Below, in pieces: positions 34,902 through 46,714 of a stretch of 64,000 nucleotides of DNA. The position numbers and the translations under genes were made by a program. Origin of the DNA: Colocasia esculenta (taxonomy: Eukaryota > Streptophyta > Magnoliopsida > Alismatales > Araceae); the NCBI GenBank assembly GCA_014218235.1, contig CM024755.1, forward strand, positions 98,250,948-98,314,947, in the 5' to 3' direction. The notes below the pieces were generated by a model. That model made no database searches, was not told the origin of the DNA, and saw only the letters and a list, made by a program, of their open reading frames with translations. Positions within the stretch are counted from its first letter, which is position 1. Each line of letters begins with the position of its first letter.

Positions 34902-36505
34902 TGTAATGACCCGACCTCTCAGACCCCTCACCGGGGACCCCGAGGGTCGCGCTGCCACCCACAGATCCGAAGACCCGGAAGGGTTATATTAAAAAGTCTA
35001 GTGAGATATGTACTGAGTTCAAATAACTATAATTCTGTACATTATACAAAATGGTTGTACAATGCGTCCCAAGCAAAAGCACAGGTACAGAAGAAAGGTG
35101 CAGTCCTTAAGGGGCATACCCCGAGGACTTGCAAACATAGCTCTCAGCTCACTCAGGCTACAAGAGCTAACAAACTCGCTCTCACTGCTGTTGACAATAC
35201 ACGGCGCCACAGCCGCCTCTGCAACCCGTCCGCCACCCGAGCTCCCGCGACGACGAGCCCCTAGCTGAAAGAAGTAGGGGGGTGAGCCTCGCGAACAAGG
35301 CCCAGTAGGGATTACCAGTCCCTCACCGGCCAGAGCAGCAGGAACTCCGAAAACTGGAAACTACACTAGAAAGCTGTAAAGCGAGTAACACCTACAGCAG
35401 GGTACTACTAAGCAGTGGAAGAGAACAACGCAACGCCATGATTACCAATTGAGGTCGGACCATACACATGACTCCCGCAGAAACCTACGGAGTCGGGCAC
35501 ACAATGGAAGCAACACTCGGCACACCTACCGAGACCACGGAACAACCAAGTGAGAACGACGTCTCACCACAGGCATGGCCACCTCAGACCTCTACAGGGT
35601 CGAGGGCCCACAAGTAGAACCACCCCGGACCCCGAATACACCGCAAGGTCGGGAAGCCATACACGCCGGTGCCATCACAGGCTGGCACCCAAGAACGGGA
35701 CCACGGAACCGAGAGAACACCGAAGCGGGAAACACCAGAAGCACGGGTCTGCACAAGGCCAGACCAACGACGTCCACAGAAACTAGGCACATCTGGGTTA
35801 TAACCGCCGTGCAAACTAGGGCAATGGATAACACTTAGAAACGTCGTGAGGAAAATGCCGTCACAACAACAGCAACCAAGCCACCGCCGCTAGCAGCCAA
35901 GAGGGGGACCCGTAGTCTGCACGCTCTGCTCGCTAGCCTAGCTCCTGCCTCTGTCCCCGCGCAAGGGCGAGACAGAGCCACCACAGAAACACAACACACG
36001 CAACACCGCAGCCTGGCCAAGCTGCGGCCTCACGCCTGACACCACTACGTGGCTCTGGAACCAACACAGAGAAAGGCAGTGAGACAAGGGACTGTCTGGT
36101 TTGCGCCAGGAAAGCAATCTGAACCCCTCGGCGTCCCAGACCTAGACAAGAGAGCTCTACAAACGACTCAACGCCGCTGTCCAAACCTTGTTTTCCCCTC
36201 AGCTCCAGAGTCCGCTCACATGGGCTGCCAACTCGAGCACGCTCGTAGCTCAGATACCTCCCCCAACGGGCTCCCAGGAAACGGAGACAACCTCTGAATG
36301 GGAAAAGCCCTCAAGTGCCCAGCACCGGGCGAATAGGCGGGGCAGCACAACAAAACCACGCCGAACTGCTGGCTTGTAACACACGACAAGCCCGGTAAGC
36401 GAGAGGCACGCACGGACCCTCAAAAGGGTCATCGGCCAAGCAAACACACACGAGCGAGCCAAAACCTCGGAACACCACCAGACAGTACGGAAACCCGCCA
36501 CTCTG

Positions 36506-36542
36506 CTAATAATCGATTGACTGCCAGTCAATCGATTATTAG
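36506..36542. other. Perfect 16-bp inverted repeat with 5-nt loop (left LTR of E)
   Basis: The arms are CTAATAATCGATTGAC and its exact complement, with loop TGCCA. It is AT-rich and stands out in GC-rich surroundings. The copy in the right LTR keeps both arms unchanged. Confidence 0.9.
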
Positions 36543-36726
36543 ACAGACGCGACCCTCCTGGCACCACTGCCAGGACACAGCCATGAAGGTGTCACCTTCG
36601 GTCACTGAACGCAGGGAGGCAACCTGCCGCGTTCTCTACCAGAAGGTCCTAAGGGCAAAGCTTGCCCTGGGGCACACGCCGACACACAACCATGCCACGA
36701 AAACACCCGAGGCACCCATAGGCACT

Positions 36727-36960
36727 GTCGCGCCCCCACAGGCTGTCGCGATACCATCGCGACGGGGAAGGGCGCCGCGACATGAACCCTAATACGGCGG
36801 GGCAGCGCGTTGCGACAGCCACCCTGTCGCGACGGGAAACTAGGTCGCGACAACGACCCTTATCGCGACCGCGAAGTGCACCGCGATAAGGTCGCACCTG
36901 ACTGGGGTGACGCCTCTACTGATGTCGCGACGCACTGTGCGGTCGCGACATCAGCAGGAA
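36727..36960. repeat. Block of GTCGCGAC-type palindromic words in E LTR
   Basis: About ten copies of TCGCGAC, GTCGCGA, ATCGCGAC or GATAAGGTCGC occur within 230 bp, on both strands because the core is self-complementary. A second block is at 37380-37640, and the right LTR has matching blocks at 43615-43850 and 44290-44530. Confidence 0.75.
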
Positions 36961-37714
36961 GGCAGACCGCCGGGATCCTCAATCCCGGGGCCGCCCACGA
37001 GCTACAAACATGCACACACGGGGGAGGGGAGTATGGAGAAAGCTATTCTAAAAACCACAAGGGCTCCAATCCACCCGGATTAGAGAGGGCACAAGAAATC
37101 CCTACCTCAAACGAAGAACCGAACCCCATAGGGCCCTTCTCGTCGGAATGAACACCTCCTCCTCACTCCACGCACGCTCCACGACGCCGAGACACCACGC
37201 ACGGCCCTCCTCCTCGCCTGAAACACACAAAGGGGAGAAGAGGGGAGGAAGAGGTCACCGAAGGGAGAGGGAGAAGGGAAGAAGAAGAGAGAGGGGGAAG
37301 GGGTAGCCGGCCTGCGCCTTAAGCCCCCGGCACCCAGAACGCGACGGACCGCCCCGTAGCGTTAACAACCTTAACACGACGGGTCTACGGACCGCGACAA
37401 GAACGCGCCCCCCACGGGCGCCGCGACAGGCCGTACTGACACACTTGCCACCCTGACAGGCATCAGACGACCGGACAGCGTAACACGACAAAACACTGTC
37501 GCGGCCCGTTGACCGGGTGTGATAGTAAGACGCGACAGCAAGACACGACGGAGAACCAGGGCGCGACCAACACGCGACCCACAAGCTCGCCGCGACACGG
37601 ATGACTGTCGCATCGGGCACCCCCGATGCGACACCAACGCATCACCTAGCCTGGACGCGTCAGTGGCCATTCATCCCACGACACCGGATGGAAGTCGGGA
37701 AACTGGGTCTTACA

Positions 37715-37726
37715 TTCTACCCCTCT
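37715..37726 (-). other. Element E polypurine tract
   Basis: The plus strand reads TTCTACCCCTCT next to the LTR end, giving AGAGGGGTAGAA on the element strand. The downstream CGTCCTCGAAATT context is like that after the tract of element A. Confidence 0.75.
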
Positions 37727-40700
37727 TAAAACAATTTCGTCCTCGAAATTGGGACAAGCCCAAAAGATCCCGAGGCATGAAATGAAGCACAGGGAGCAAA
37801 CATAAGACCAGCGAGAAAAAGCCACTAAGTCTCAACACGACTTCCTCGTGGCAACAATCGCACAATCAAACACGAGTGAAGCACATGAAGCCGGAAAACC
37901 AACGGCTCACCCAACGGGCTCCAAACACACGGGTGGAGCACACAACCGAAAACTAATGGCTCGCTCCAGCCACATGTGGGGCGCCCAAACAGAACGACAA
38001 CCCCACCGTACCGAGTGACGCCAAATCCAGCCCGAACAGCAAAAAACGCCAACTGAAATTCTCACAGTTGTAGTCACCAACAGACCTCACTACGGTGACC
38101 CAACACCCAGCAACCCACTCTGTCACCAGCAAAACCCGACAGAGAGCGCAGTTGCCGGCAGCAACACGAGAAACACCGGTCAGCAACGCACTCCGTCGCC
38201 AGTGAAACCTGACAGAGTACATCGTTGCCGACAACCACAAGGGAAAACACCTGAGAGTCGAACACAACACTCGAGAAAAAATGGTCTCACGCCATGAGCC
38301 ATAGCTAGCATCGGTCACCACTCGACCGAGTAGCCACGCGAGAGACACAAACCAGAGCGAGGACACACTCACGGAGAATTCTTAACACATGAAACAGCGT
38401 CCACCGTCACCGCTAAGTCTCACCCAGACCTTCCTTGCGGTCCAACATGGATAGCAAACGCACGCGAAGAACCCTCAACACGCAAAAACGGCATCCAGTG
38501 TCACCACTAGGTCTCACCCAAACCTTCCTCGTGGTCCGACAAGGATACCAAATGCACATGGAGCCACAAAAACTAGGAGCTACATGCTCCACAACGTGGC
38601 ATACCGCGACGGAAGCACGGAAGACGTCTGAGGTTAAGCCAAAGCCGAGCACCTCACAACGTCGACAAACCACATGGTCGAGTACTAGCAAGCCAATAGG
38701 ACTCACTGTCATCAGATGAACTGACAGGAGACTCCGCCATCGGCTTCTAGACTCACCAACACCATGCACAACAGAAAACCAACGAAGGGTTGGCAGCACA
38801 CCCGCCACGTGCACACAGAGCTCAGTGTGGGTACCGACGTGCCAACCACGAAAAGACACACAACCACGTGGGAATCGAAACAACCACAGAGGTTCAGAAC
38901 AACACGTCGACCTTAAGGGACCCAGGCCGAAGCAGGGTACCACAATTGAACACACTCACTCCAAAAGTGAGAGGGGAAACCTGGACACAGGTCACGACCA
39001 AAGCTTGGCGTACCACCGATAGGGCTACCTAGACAAGGCAAAGCAGCCACCTCACAGCGGTAATGGTACGACCACAAGACTTAGGCTAGCACACGTGTCC
39101 CAGAGGTGGAAAACTCGAAGCCTCCAACACTGAGCAAACTCGTGAAACAACGCACGAAGCACACGAACAGACACACGACACAACACAGGGTGCTATCACA
39201 AGCACTGGGAGCTAACCAGGGTACATCACAATGCACCAGGGCTCCAGACGGCACAAAACCGAAACGCTCGAGCACGAGCACACGGTGCTACCACAAACAC
39301 CAAAAGTAAACAAAGTGAAACCCAGGTGCACCAGCGGCCAAAGCAACACTACAGCTAACAGGAAGGACTCTCCACAGGAGGCCTACCGAAAGCCACACGC
39401 CAAGAACCACAAGCCTGAAAGAGTGCAACAGGCCACGTCGGCCCCAGCCCCTGAGGCACAAAACATGAAGCATTGGAGAAAATGCTCAACGCGCAACACA
39501 CACAGCGGCACCAACGGCCCGAGACGACACGGGCCCCACCGAAGGGGACTCTCCACCAGAGACCCACAACGGAAGCACACGGAAAGTCGACAACTACTAC
39601 TTCAAGAGTGCGACAACCACGTCTGCTCCAAGAAGCACACGAAACACAGAACACCGACTCTGCCGCATGGGGAGCAAAAACCACAGCGACTCCCTAGCGC
39701 GCAAGAGCAAGAAGCACCACCTCTATCGTGACCGATAGAGAGGCCAACCACCAAAACGACGACACGAAAAGCCTCCAAGGCACAAGTTGAGGCACAATCG
39801 ATCATACACCGGAACAACGCTTGCACGAGCAAGCCAACCAGAAAACCGGTGCACAGCAGAGCAACGCTCACGCCTGCAACCCAACAAGAACATGGGACTA
39901 CCTCGCACTAGACCAACAGGGACCCAATGCCCCAAATTACGCAGGCAGGTAGCAAGAAACAACTGCAACAACAAATGGCACGAACAGGTCCACCAACCCA
40001 TGGTGCCACAAGGAAACGACAACATGAGGGGAGCAACCAGCTCAACCCAAAAACAACTCAAGGGAAGATGACTCCACCAGAAGGTCGCAACGATGCGCAC
40101 CCCGGCAACACAACACCATAGTGGAGCACCACGACCCCGAGCAACCGACAAAAAGAAGAGGAAGGAGACACACACGAGTCTCTTCCACACGCGAGAGGCA
40201 AAAGCACAATGCGAGACTGACACTTCCATACGAAGCACAGCCAGCCGAGCACCACGACACTCACCAGAGCACCATCTGCGAGAGCACGCCGGGCGCAAGA
40301 ACAAAGCAGACCATTCAAGCCACGGGGACACACAAGTCCCGCCAGCGTGGCCGAGAAACTTGGAAATGACTAACGAGACAAGCTGGCCAACGCAGCAGCC
40401 AGACGCACAGCCAAGGGCACGACACCTTGACCGACAACGCCCAAGTAGACTGTAACACAGACAGTCCAACCGTCAACAATGACAGCTCATCTCCACAGAG
40501 AGAGAGAGCAACGACAACCAAAACAACACAAAGCAGCCTTGGGGAGAACCTCCACCAAAAAGCGCCAAGAGCCGTCCTGGGAGAACCTCACCAGAATGCA
40601 GCCCAACCAAACGACACACTTCGAACCACAGGGGCAACACAACGGTGGCCCGAAACAAACACGAAGCACTCCTGGGAAGAACCTCCACCAGAAGCGACAA

Positions 40701-41750
40701 AGGGAGATCCTGGGAAGAACCTTCACCAGAATGCACAACTCAAACGACCAAACAACAGGACCATTAGAGAGAACACTGCAGCGAGCAAAACTGCAGAGGC
40801 AACACAAACCGGCCCTGGGAGAACCTCCACCAGAACCACCAAGGCACCGCTCTGGGAAAACCCTCCAGAATGCACCAGCCAAACCAACAACACACCTCAG
40901 ACTCTGAGGTAGCACGGCAACAGCAGAAACGAGTGCGAAACAGTCCTGAAAGAAACACTCACCAGGACAACAACAAATAGTTCTGGGAAACCTCCACCAG
41001 AACACAGGGCAACCAAGCGATGCACCTCAGCCTAGAGGGCAACGCAACAGCAACCAGAAACGAGCACAACACAGTTCTGGGGAAACCTCACTCCCGCCAG
41101 AACCAACAGAGAAGAACTCCGGGAGCACCTCACTAGAGCTCACAACTAGCCAGTGCCAGGCTGACAACGACCACAGACAAGTGTCGCAGCGCTCAACTAG
41201 CGGTGCAACATGGCACACAAAGCACCTGCTTAGCTCGGCGTCCCGAGCACAGCGCACAACGGCGCACAGGCACACGAGGCCAAACATGCAACAACGACAA
41301 CACACACCCCAACAACAAGGGGTAGCCAACAAGGCAGAGACACCTTCCACCGGTTCCATGGGCAACAACCCAGCACTGTTGAAGGCCACACAACACGCAA
41401 GCTCTCTCAGCCTTCGCGATGCACACACACTCAAATGCGCCGAAGACGACCAGGAGCACCGCACCTAGACTTGCATGCAAGCATCCTCCTTACGGAAAGA
41501 CCACTGCCGGTGAGTCCACCGCAACCTGCGCCACCACGGCACGAACACACCAAGTGACCACACTCGCCACGCACGCGACGCAGCAATAACTACAACTTGC
41601 TGCAATGTGCACGCGAACCTTGCAGGGAAACCGCACACCTACAAAACATTTGAAAGCACAAGCCTAACACTAGTCGGACGGTGTCAGCAGTGCACAAGTA
41701 CCTTCCTTTGGGACAGCTATAGTTATTAACTCCTTACAAATCTCAGTAGA
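37727..41750 (-). other. Element E interior, non-coding and strand-skewed
   Basis: About 4 kb with no retrotransposon domain. The plus strand is very rich in A and C and poor in T, so the element's own RNA would be rich in G and U. That skew keeps long stretches free of stop codons by chance, which explains ORFs of up to 248 codons with Cys/Trp/Val-rich or Thr/Gln/Asn-rich translations. Several diverged direct repeats are visible, for example a segment at 38410-38460 repeated at 38500-38555 and another at 38090-38155 repeated at 38180-38235. No function can be assigned. Confidence 0.7.
40535..41105. repeat. Degenerate repeat of GGGAGAACCTCCACCAGAA in E interior
   Basis: About nine copies, at roughly 40541, 40578, 40673, 40712, 40817, 40854, 40940, 40985 and 41078, separated by 35-110 bp of less conserved sequence. 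On the element strand the core is TTCTGGTGGAGGTTCTCCC. Many copies sit next to AATGCA. Confidence 0.75.
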
Positions 41751-41768
41751 CTCCTCGCTCTGATACCA
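41751..41768 (-). other. Element E primer binding site, initiator tRNA-Met type
   Basis: The element strand reads TGGTATCAGAGCGAGGAG, 2 bp inside the 5' LTR. It shows that the element keeps the signals needed for reverse transcription despite lacking genes. Confidence 0.9.
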
Positions 41769-41770
41769 AC

Positions 41771-44607
41771 TGTAATGACCCGACCTCTCGGACCCCTCGC
41801 TGGGGACCCCGAGGGTCGTGCCGCCACCCACGGATTCGAAGACCCAGAAGGGTTATATGAAAAAGTCTAGTGAGATATGTACTGAGTTCAAATAATTATA
41901 ATAATCTGTACATTATACAAAAGGGTTGTACAACGCGTCCCAAGCAAAAGCACATGTACAAGAAGAAAGGTGCAGCCCTTAAGGGGCATATCCCGAGGAC
42001 TTGCAAAACATAGCTCTCAGCTCACTCAGGCTACAAGAGCTCACAATGCTCGCTCTCATTGCTGCTGACAACACACGGCGCCACAGCCGCCTCTGCAACC
42101 CGTCCGACACCGAGCTCCCGCGACGACGAGCCCCTAGCTGAAAGAAGTAGGGGGGTGAGCCTCGCGAACAAGGCCCAGTAGGGATTACCAGTCCCTCACC
42201 GGCCAGAGCAGCAGGAACTCCGAAAATAGGAAACTACACTAGAAAGCTGTAAAGCAAGTAACACCTACAGCAGGGTACTACTAAGCAGCGGAAGAGAACA
42301 GCGCAACGCCACAACCACCAACTGAGGTCGGACCACACACATGACTCCCACAGAAACCAACAGAGTCGGGCACACAGCAGAAGCAACACTCGGCACACTT
42401 GCCGATACCATGGAACAACCAAGCGAGAACGATGTCTCACCACAGGAATGGCCACCTCAGACCTCTACAAGGTCGAGGGCCCACAAGCAGAACCACCCCG
42501 GACCCCGGATACACCGCAAGGTCGGGAAGCCATACATGCTGATGCCATCACAGGATGGCACCCAAGAATGGGACCACGGAACCGAGAGAACACCGAAGTG
42601 GGAAACACCAGAAGCACGGGTCTGCACAAGGCCAGACCAACGACGCCCACAGAAACTAGGCATAGTCGGGCTATAACCGCCGTGCAAACTAGGGAAATGG
42701 ATAACACTTAGAAACGTCGTGAGGAAAACACCGTCACAACAATAGCAACCAAGCCACCACCGCTAGCAGCCAAGAGGGGGACCCGTAGTCCGCACACTCT
42801 GCTCGTTAGCCTAGCTCCTGCCTCCCTCCCCGCGCAAGGGCGAGATAGAGCCACCACAGAAACACACAACACACGCAACACCACAGCCTGGCCAAGCTGC
42901 GACCTCACACCTGACACCACTACGTGGCTCCGGAACCAACGCAGAGAGAGGTAGTGAGACAAGGGACTGTCTGGTCTGCGCCAGGAAAGCACTCCGAACC
43001 CCTCGGCGTCCCAGACCTAGACAAGAGAGCTCTATAAACGACTCAACGCCGCTGTCCAAACCTCCTTTTCCCCTCAGCTCCAGAGTCCGCTCACGTGGGC
43101 TGCCAACTCGAGCACGCTCGTAGCCCGGATACCTCCCTCAACAGGCTCCCGAGGATGGGGGTTCCAGGAAACAGAGACAACCTCTGAACAGGACAAGCCC
43201 TCAAGTGCCAAGCACCGGGCGAACAGGCGGGGCAGCACAACAAAACCATGCCGAACTGCTGGCTTGTAACATACGACAAGCCCGATAAGTGAGAGGCATG
43301 CATGGACCCTCAAAAGGGTCGTGGGCCAAGCAAACACGCACGAGCGAGCCAAAACCTCGGAACACCACCGAACAGTATGGAAACCCGCCACTCTGCTAAT
43401 AATCGATTGACCGCCAGTCAATCGATTATTAGACAGACGCGACCCTCCTGGCACCGCTGCTAGGACATGGCCATGAAGGTGTCACCTTCGGTCATTGAAT
43501 GCAGGGATGCAACTTGCCGCGTTCTCTACCAGAAGGTTCTAAGGGCAAAGCTTGCCCTGGGGCACACGCCGACACACAACCGGGCCACAGAAACACCTGA
43601 GGCACCCACAGGCACTGTCGCGCCCCCACAGGCCGTCGCGATACCATCGCGACGGGGAAGGGCGCCGCAACACGAACCCTGATGCGGAGGGGCAGTGCGT
43701 TGCGACAGCCACCCTGTCGCGACGGGAAACTAGGTTGCGACAGCGACCCTTATCGCGACCGCCAAGTGTGCCGCGATAAGGTCGCGCCCGACTGGGGCGA
43801 CGCCTCTACTGATGTCGCGATGCACCGTGCGGTCGCGACATCAGCAGGAAGGCAGACCGCCGGGATCCTCAATCCCGGGGCCGCCCACGAGCTACAAACA
43901 TGCACACACAGGGGAGGGGAGCATGGAGAAAGCTGGAAAGCTATTCTACAAACCACAAGGGCTCCAATCCACCCGGATTAGAGAGGGCACAAGAAATCCC
44001 TACGTCAAACGAAGAACCGAACCCCGTAGGGCCCTTCTCGTCGAAATGAACACCTCCTCCTCGCTCCACGCATGCTCCACGACACCGGGACACCACGCAC
44101 GGCCCTCCTCCTCGCCGGAAACACACAAAGGGGAGAAGAGGGGAGGAAGAGGTCGCCGTAGGGAGAGGGAGAAGGGAAGAAGAAGAGAGAGGGGGAAGGG
44201 GTAGCCAGCCTGCACCTTAAGCCCCCGGCACCCAGAACGCGATGAACCACCCCGTCGTGTTAACAACCTTAACGCGATGGGTCTACGGACCGCGACAAGA
44301 ACGCTCCCCCCACGGGCGCCGCGACAACGCGACAGGCCGTACTGACACACCTGCCACCCTGACAGGCGTCAGACGACCGGACAACGCAACACGACAAAAC
44401 ACTGTCGCGGCCCGTTGACCGGGCACGACAGCAAGACGCGATGGAGAACTAGGGCACGACCAACACGCGACCCACAAGCTCGCCGCAACACAGATGACTG
44501 TCGCATCGGACACCCCCGACGCGACACCAATGCATCATCCAGCCTGGACACGTCAGTAGCCAGTCATCCCACGACACTGGACGGAAGCCGGGAAACTGGG
44601 TCTTACA
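41771..44607 (-). repeat. Element E LTR, right (5' LTR in element orientation)
   Basis: 2837 bp, the partner of 34902-37714, with scattered substitutions and short indels. The hairpin (43396-43432) and both CGCGAC blocks are kept. U3 begins at 44607 on the element strand. Confidence 0.95.
43396..43432. other. Perfect 16-bp inverted repeat with 5-nt loop (right LTR of E)
   Basis: The arms are identical to those at 36506-36542. Only the loop differs (CGCCA instead of TGCCA). Confidence 0.9.
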
Positions 44608-44612
44608 GTTCT
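44608..44612. repeat. Target site duplication of element E, right copy
   Basis: GTTCT directly after the LTR, identical to 34897-34901. Confidence 0.9.
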
Positions 44613-45695
44613 ACACATATATATTATAGAATTTAGTAGGTAGAGATCGTGTAGTGGAGTTTTGACAAAAGACAATATGGATGTTCTTATAGCAGATGTT
44701 AGAAGACCTTTTTTCACAGATATTGACTAAGGCTTCAGGATACATATATTTTTAGATTTCTGAGACAAAGCCATATGATATTATATATATTTGAGAGTTT
44801 TTTTAAAATTAGAGTGAAATACAAAACAATTGATTTTAATCAATTTGTACTAAAAACTCATATTTTAGGATATAGTGAAAATCAAGAATCTAGACATACA
44901 ATCATGAATTAAAATTTCTATAAATGAAGAATGTCATGAATATGATAAAAAATGTAAATGATGCAAAGATTAGTATATTCTTTATTTTATCTAGTAAAGA
45001 TATAATGTTATTAGTCGAGGTGACACTTCAGATATGACGAAGTGAACTTTGAATATGACGAAGTGAACTTCATATATGACGAAATGAACTTCGGATATGA
45101 CGAAGTGAGATTTATATATAAAGAAGTGAGCTTCGTATATAATGATTTCAACGTGATTAGTCGAAGTGGAATCTTCGTGTTTTACTTTGCATATGACGAA
45201 GTGAACTTCATATATGATGAAGTGAACTTCATATATCACGATTTCAATGTGATCAGTCGAAGTGAAATCTTCGTGTTTTACTTCGCATATGATGAAGTGA
45301 ACTTCGAATATGACAAAGTGAACTTCATATATCACGATTTCAACGTGATAAGTCAAAGTGAAATCTTCGTGTTTTACTTCATGTATGACGAAGTAAACTT
45401 TAGATATGACGAAGTGAACTTCGGATATGACGAAGTGGACTTCACATATGACAAAGTGAACTTCGTATATTCTTTAGGAAAACGAAGTTATACTTAAGAT
45501 TTCTGAGAAGAATAACTTGTATGACGAAGTATGCTTTAGAGATTTTATTATATGACATGTAAGAGAGAGAAATGTAGTATTTGACATGTTTTGTTTATCA
45601 ATAATTATTTTTTTATTTTGTCATCTTCAAAAATATTATATGGTATGGTTTGAATCTATGAATGTGCAATGTATATTTTCAACAGAGATTTAACA
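44613..45695 (-). repeat. Element J: part of a copia-type 3' LTR
   Basis: The inner border is at 45695: the plus strand ends TTTAACA and is followed by a polypyrimidine run, so the element strand has a purine tract and then TGTTAAATC. The next part, TTGAAGATGACAAAATAA on the element strand, resembles the GGTGATAACAAAAT stretch at the same place in F and G. A tandem array follows at 45003-45480. The outer end of the LTR is not found. It would lie beyond element E, at or left of 34901. Confidence 0.6.
45003..45480. repeat. 18-bp tandem array in J LTR
   Basis: The unit is close to ATATGACGAAGTGAACTT, with GAAGT and ACTTC forming a near-palindrome. Runs of two to five units are separated by a longer segment containing CACGATTTCAA and TCAGTCGAAGTGAAATCTTC, giving a higher-order period of about 115 bp. 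Because the unit is six codons long, all frames stay open and both strands show repetitive ORFs, which I do not regard as genes. Confidence 0.9.
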
Positions 45696-45697
45696 AA

Positions 45698-45710
45698 CTC
45701 CCCCTTTTTA
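45698..45710 (-). other. Element J polypurine tract
   Basis: The plus strand reads AACTCCCCCTTTTTA, so the element strand has TAAAAAGGGGGAGTT abutting the LTR. This is the same form as the tract of G (AAAAAGGGGGAGAT). Further runs of the same kind lie at 45798-45810 and 45822-45832. Confidence 0.8.
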
Positions 45711-46032
45711 TTGATGACAAAATACAGATATTAAGGTAAATGCAACAACAGAGCAAATATATTCACATATAAGAGACATGATGTTTCACAGGTTATCTCC
45801 CCCTTTCATTTATGATTTGTTTCCCCCTTTACATTACAGAGTTGCATTACATCTCTCCCACTTTTTGTCATGTCAATGAAAAGGGAGTGACAACTCATCA
45901 TCAATCAAGTACACGGTTGAGGGAAAAGCTTCATAGTAGGGAAGGAGGAATCTGTGAAGGTTATGTTCAGTACTCTGCATGCATCTGTCAAAAAGAGAGA
46001 AGTGCATATGAGCAGTTGGACCTAGAGATCGA
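45711..46032 (-). other. Element J 3' untranslated region
   Basis: Non-coding sequence between the last ORF and the purine tract, with two extra purine tracts on the element strand. Multiple tracts before the 3' LTR are common in SIRE-type copia elements. Nothing else is recognised. Confidence 0.5.
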
Positions 46033-46550
46033 TTAAGGTATGCAAGATGCCGTTTGTAAAGAGTGGATAGTAGTGTGAGTTGGAGGTTTGAGATGAAATC
46101 TGATGAAGATAAATTGTTGTCTTTTGGACTGGAGAAAGAAGAAAGTAGAGGTCATAGCCCATAAGTAGCATTCTTCCTGGGCATCATGCTTGGCTTTATA
46201 GTAGAGGTTAAATCTGTCAGTCCAAACTGGAGTGGAATGCCCCCTTAGAATGGCATATTTGTGAGCAAAACAGTCATCAATGTCCTCGTGAAAAGAAGTG
46301 TACTCAGCAGAAAGAGTAGGGTAGCATTTGTTCCATTCATATAGAGAGAGTCTTTCCATATGAGTCAGAATGAGCTAAATGGAATGAGTAAGAGAGGAGT
46401 ATTTTCTGGCAGTAATAAGGAGACATTCGAATAGGGGGAGAGAGAGAATTGGTATTTGACTAGTTTCTTGCATTGAGTTCTTATGGCCATTGTAAGAATC
46501 TGTGAAGAGTTGGGACTAGCAACAATGGCTCTAATGAGAGAGGGATATTG
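46033..46550 (-). pseudogene. Element J ORF of unknown function before the 3' LTR
   Basis: An open frame of 108 codons (46359-46033) begins MERLSLYEWNKCYPTLSAEY and contains CFAHKYAILRGHSTPVW and AKHDAQEECYLWAM. The frame is open at lower quality upstream to the border of element F at 46550. I do not recognise the family. Its place, about 340 bp before the purine tract, is where SIRE-type copia elements carry an extra ORF, sometimes called envelope-like, but no signal peptide or membrane span is visible in this piece. Element F has cut it off from the rest of J. Confidence 0.35.
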
Positions 46551-46714
46551 TGTTGAACCACTCCTATATTTTTATCCTTTTATTTTGGTGACAACAAAAC
46601 CCATGTTTACAACAAAACTCATGTTTACCCTAAAATATCATTAATATATTTTATATTATAATTTTCCCATGAATACAATATATTCTTGCATTATCATTAT
46701 AGATTTACACTTAG

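Larger units (their letters stand above)
34902..37714 (-). repeat. Element E LTR, left (3' LTR in element orientation)
   Basis: 2813 bp, starting TGTAATGACCCG and ending GGGTCTTACA. It contains a 16-bp-stem hairpin at 36506-36542 and two blocks rich in GTCGCGAC-type words (36727-36955 and 37380-37640). ORFs in it are repeated in the other LTR and show no domains. Confidence 0.95.
34902..44607 (-). mobile_element. Element E: large non-autonomous LTR retrotransposon (LARD-type)
   Basis: A 9.7-kb element with LTRs of 2813 and 2837 bp, a perfect GTTCT duplication, a tRNA-Met primer site and a polypyrimidine stretch opposite it, on the minus strand. The 4056-bp interior has no gag, protease, RT, RNase H or integrase motif on either strand, although A, B, F and H show these motifs even when badly broken. 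Large retrotransposon derivatives have long LTRs and a non-coding interior and depend on proteins from related autonomous elements. Primer type and the context after its tract resemble A and B, so a chromovirus partner is likely but not shown. Confidence 0.85.

Noticed and set aside
35575..36897. Arg/Pro/Thr-rich ORFs in the E LTR duplicated at 42448-43779
   Set aside because: They are duplicated only because they lie in LTRs. Frames differ between copies through indels and no motif is conserved.
39723..40912. Long ORFs in the interior of E (248 codons on the minus strand, 161 on the plus strand)
   Set aside because: Both strands are open at once because of base skew and internal repeats. 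The translations are low-complexity, carry no domain and change between repeat copies.
44991..45497. ORFs with a repeating YDEVNF or EVHFVI hexapeptide on opposite strands
   Set aside because: They come from an 18-bp tandem unit, a multiple of three, which opens every frame. The array lies in an LTR and the same motif occurs inverted in F.
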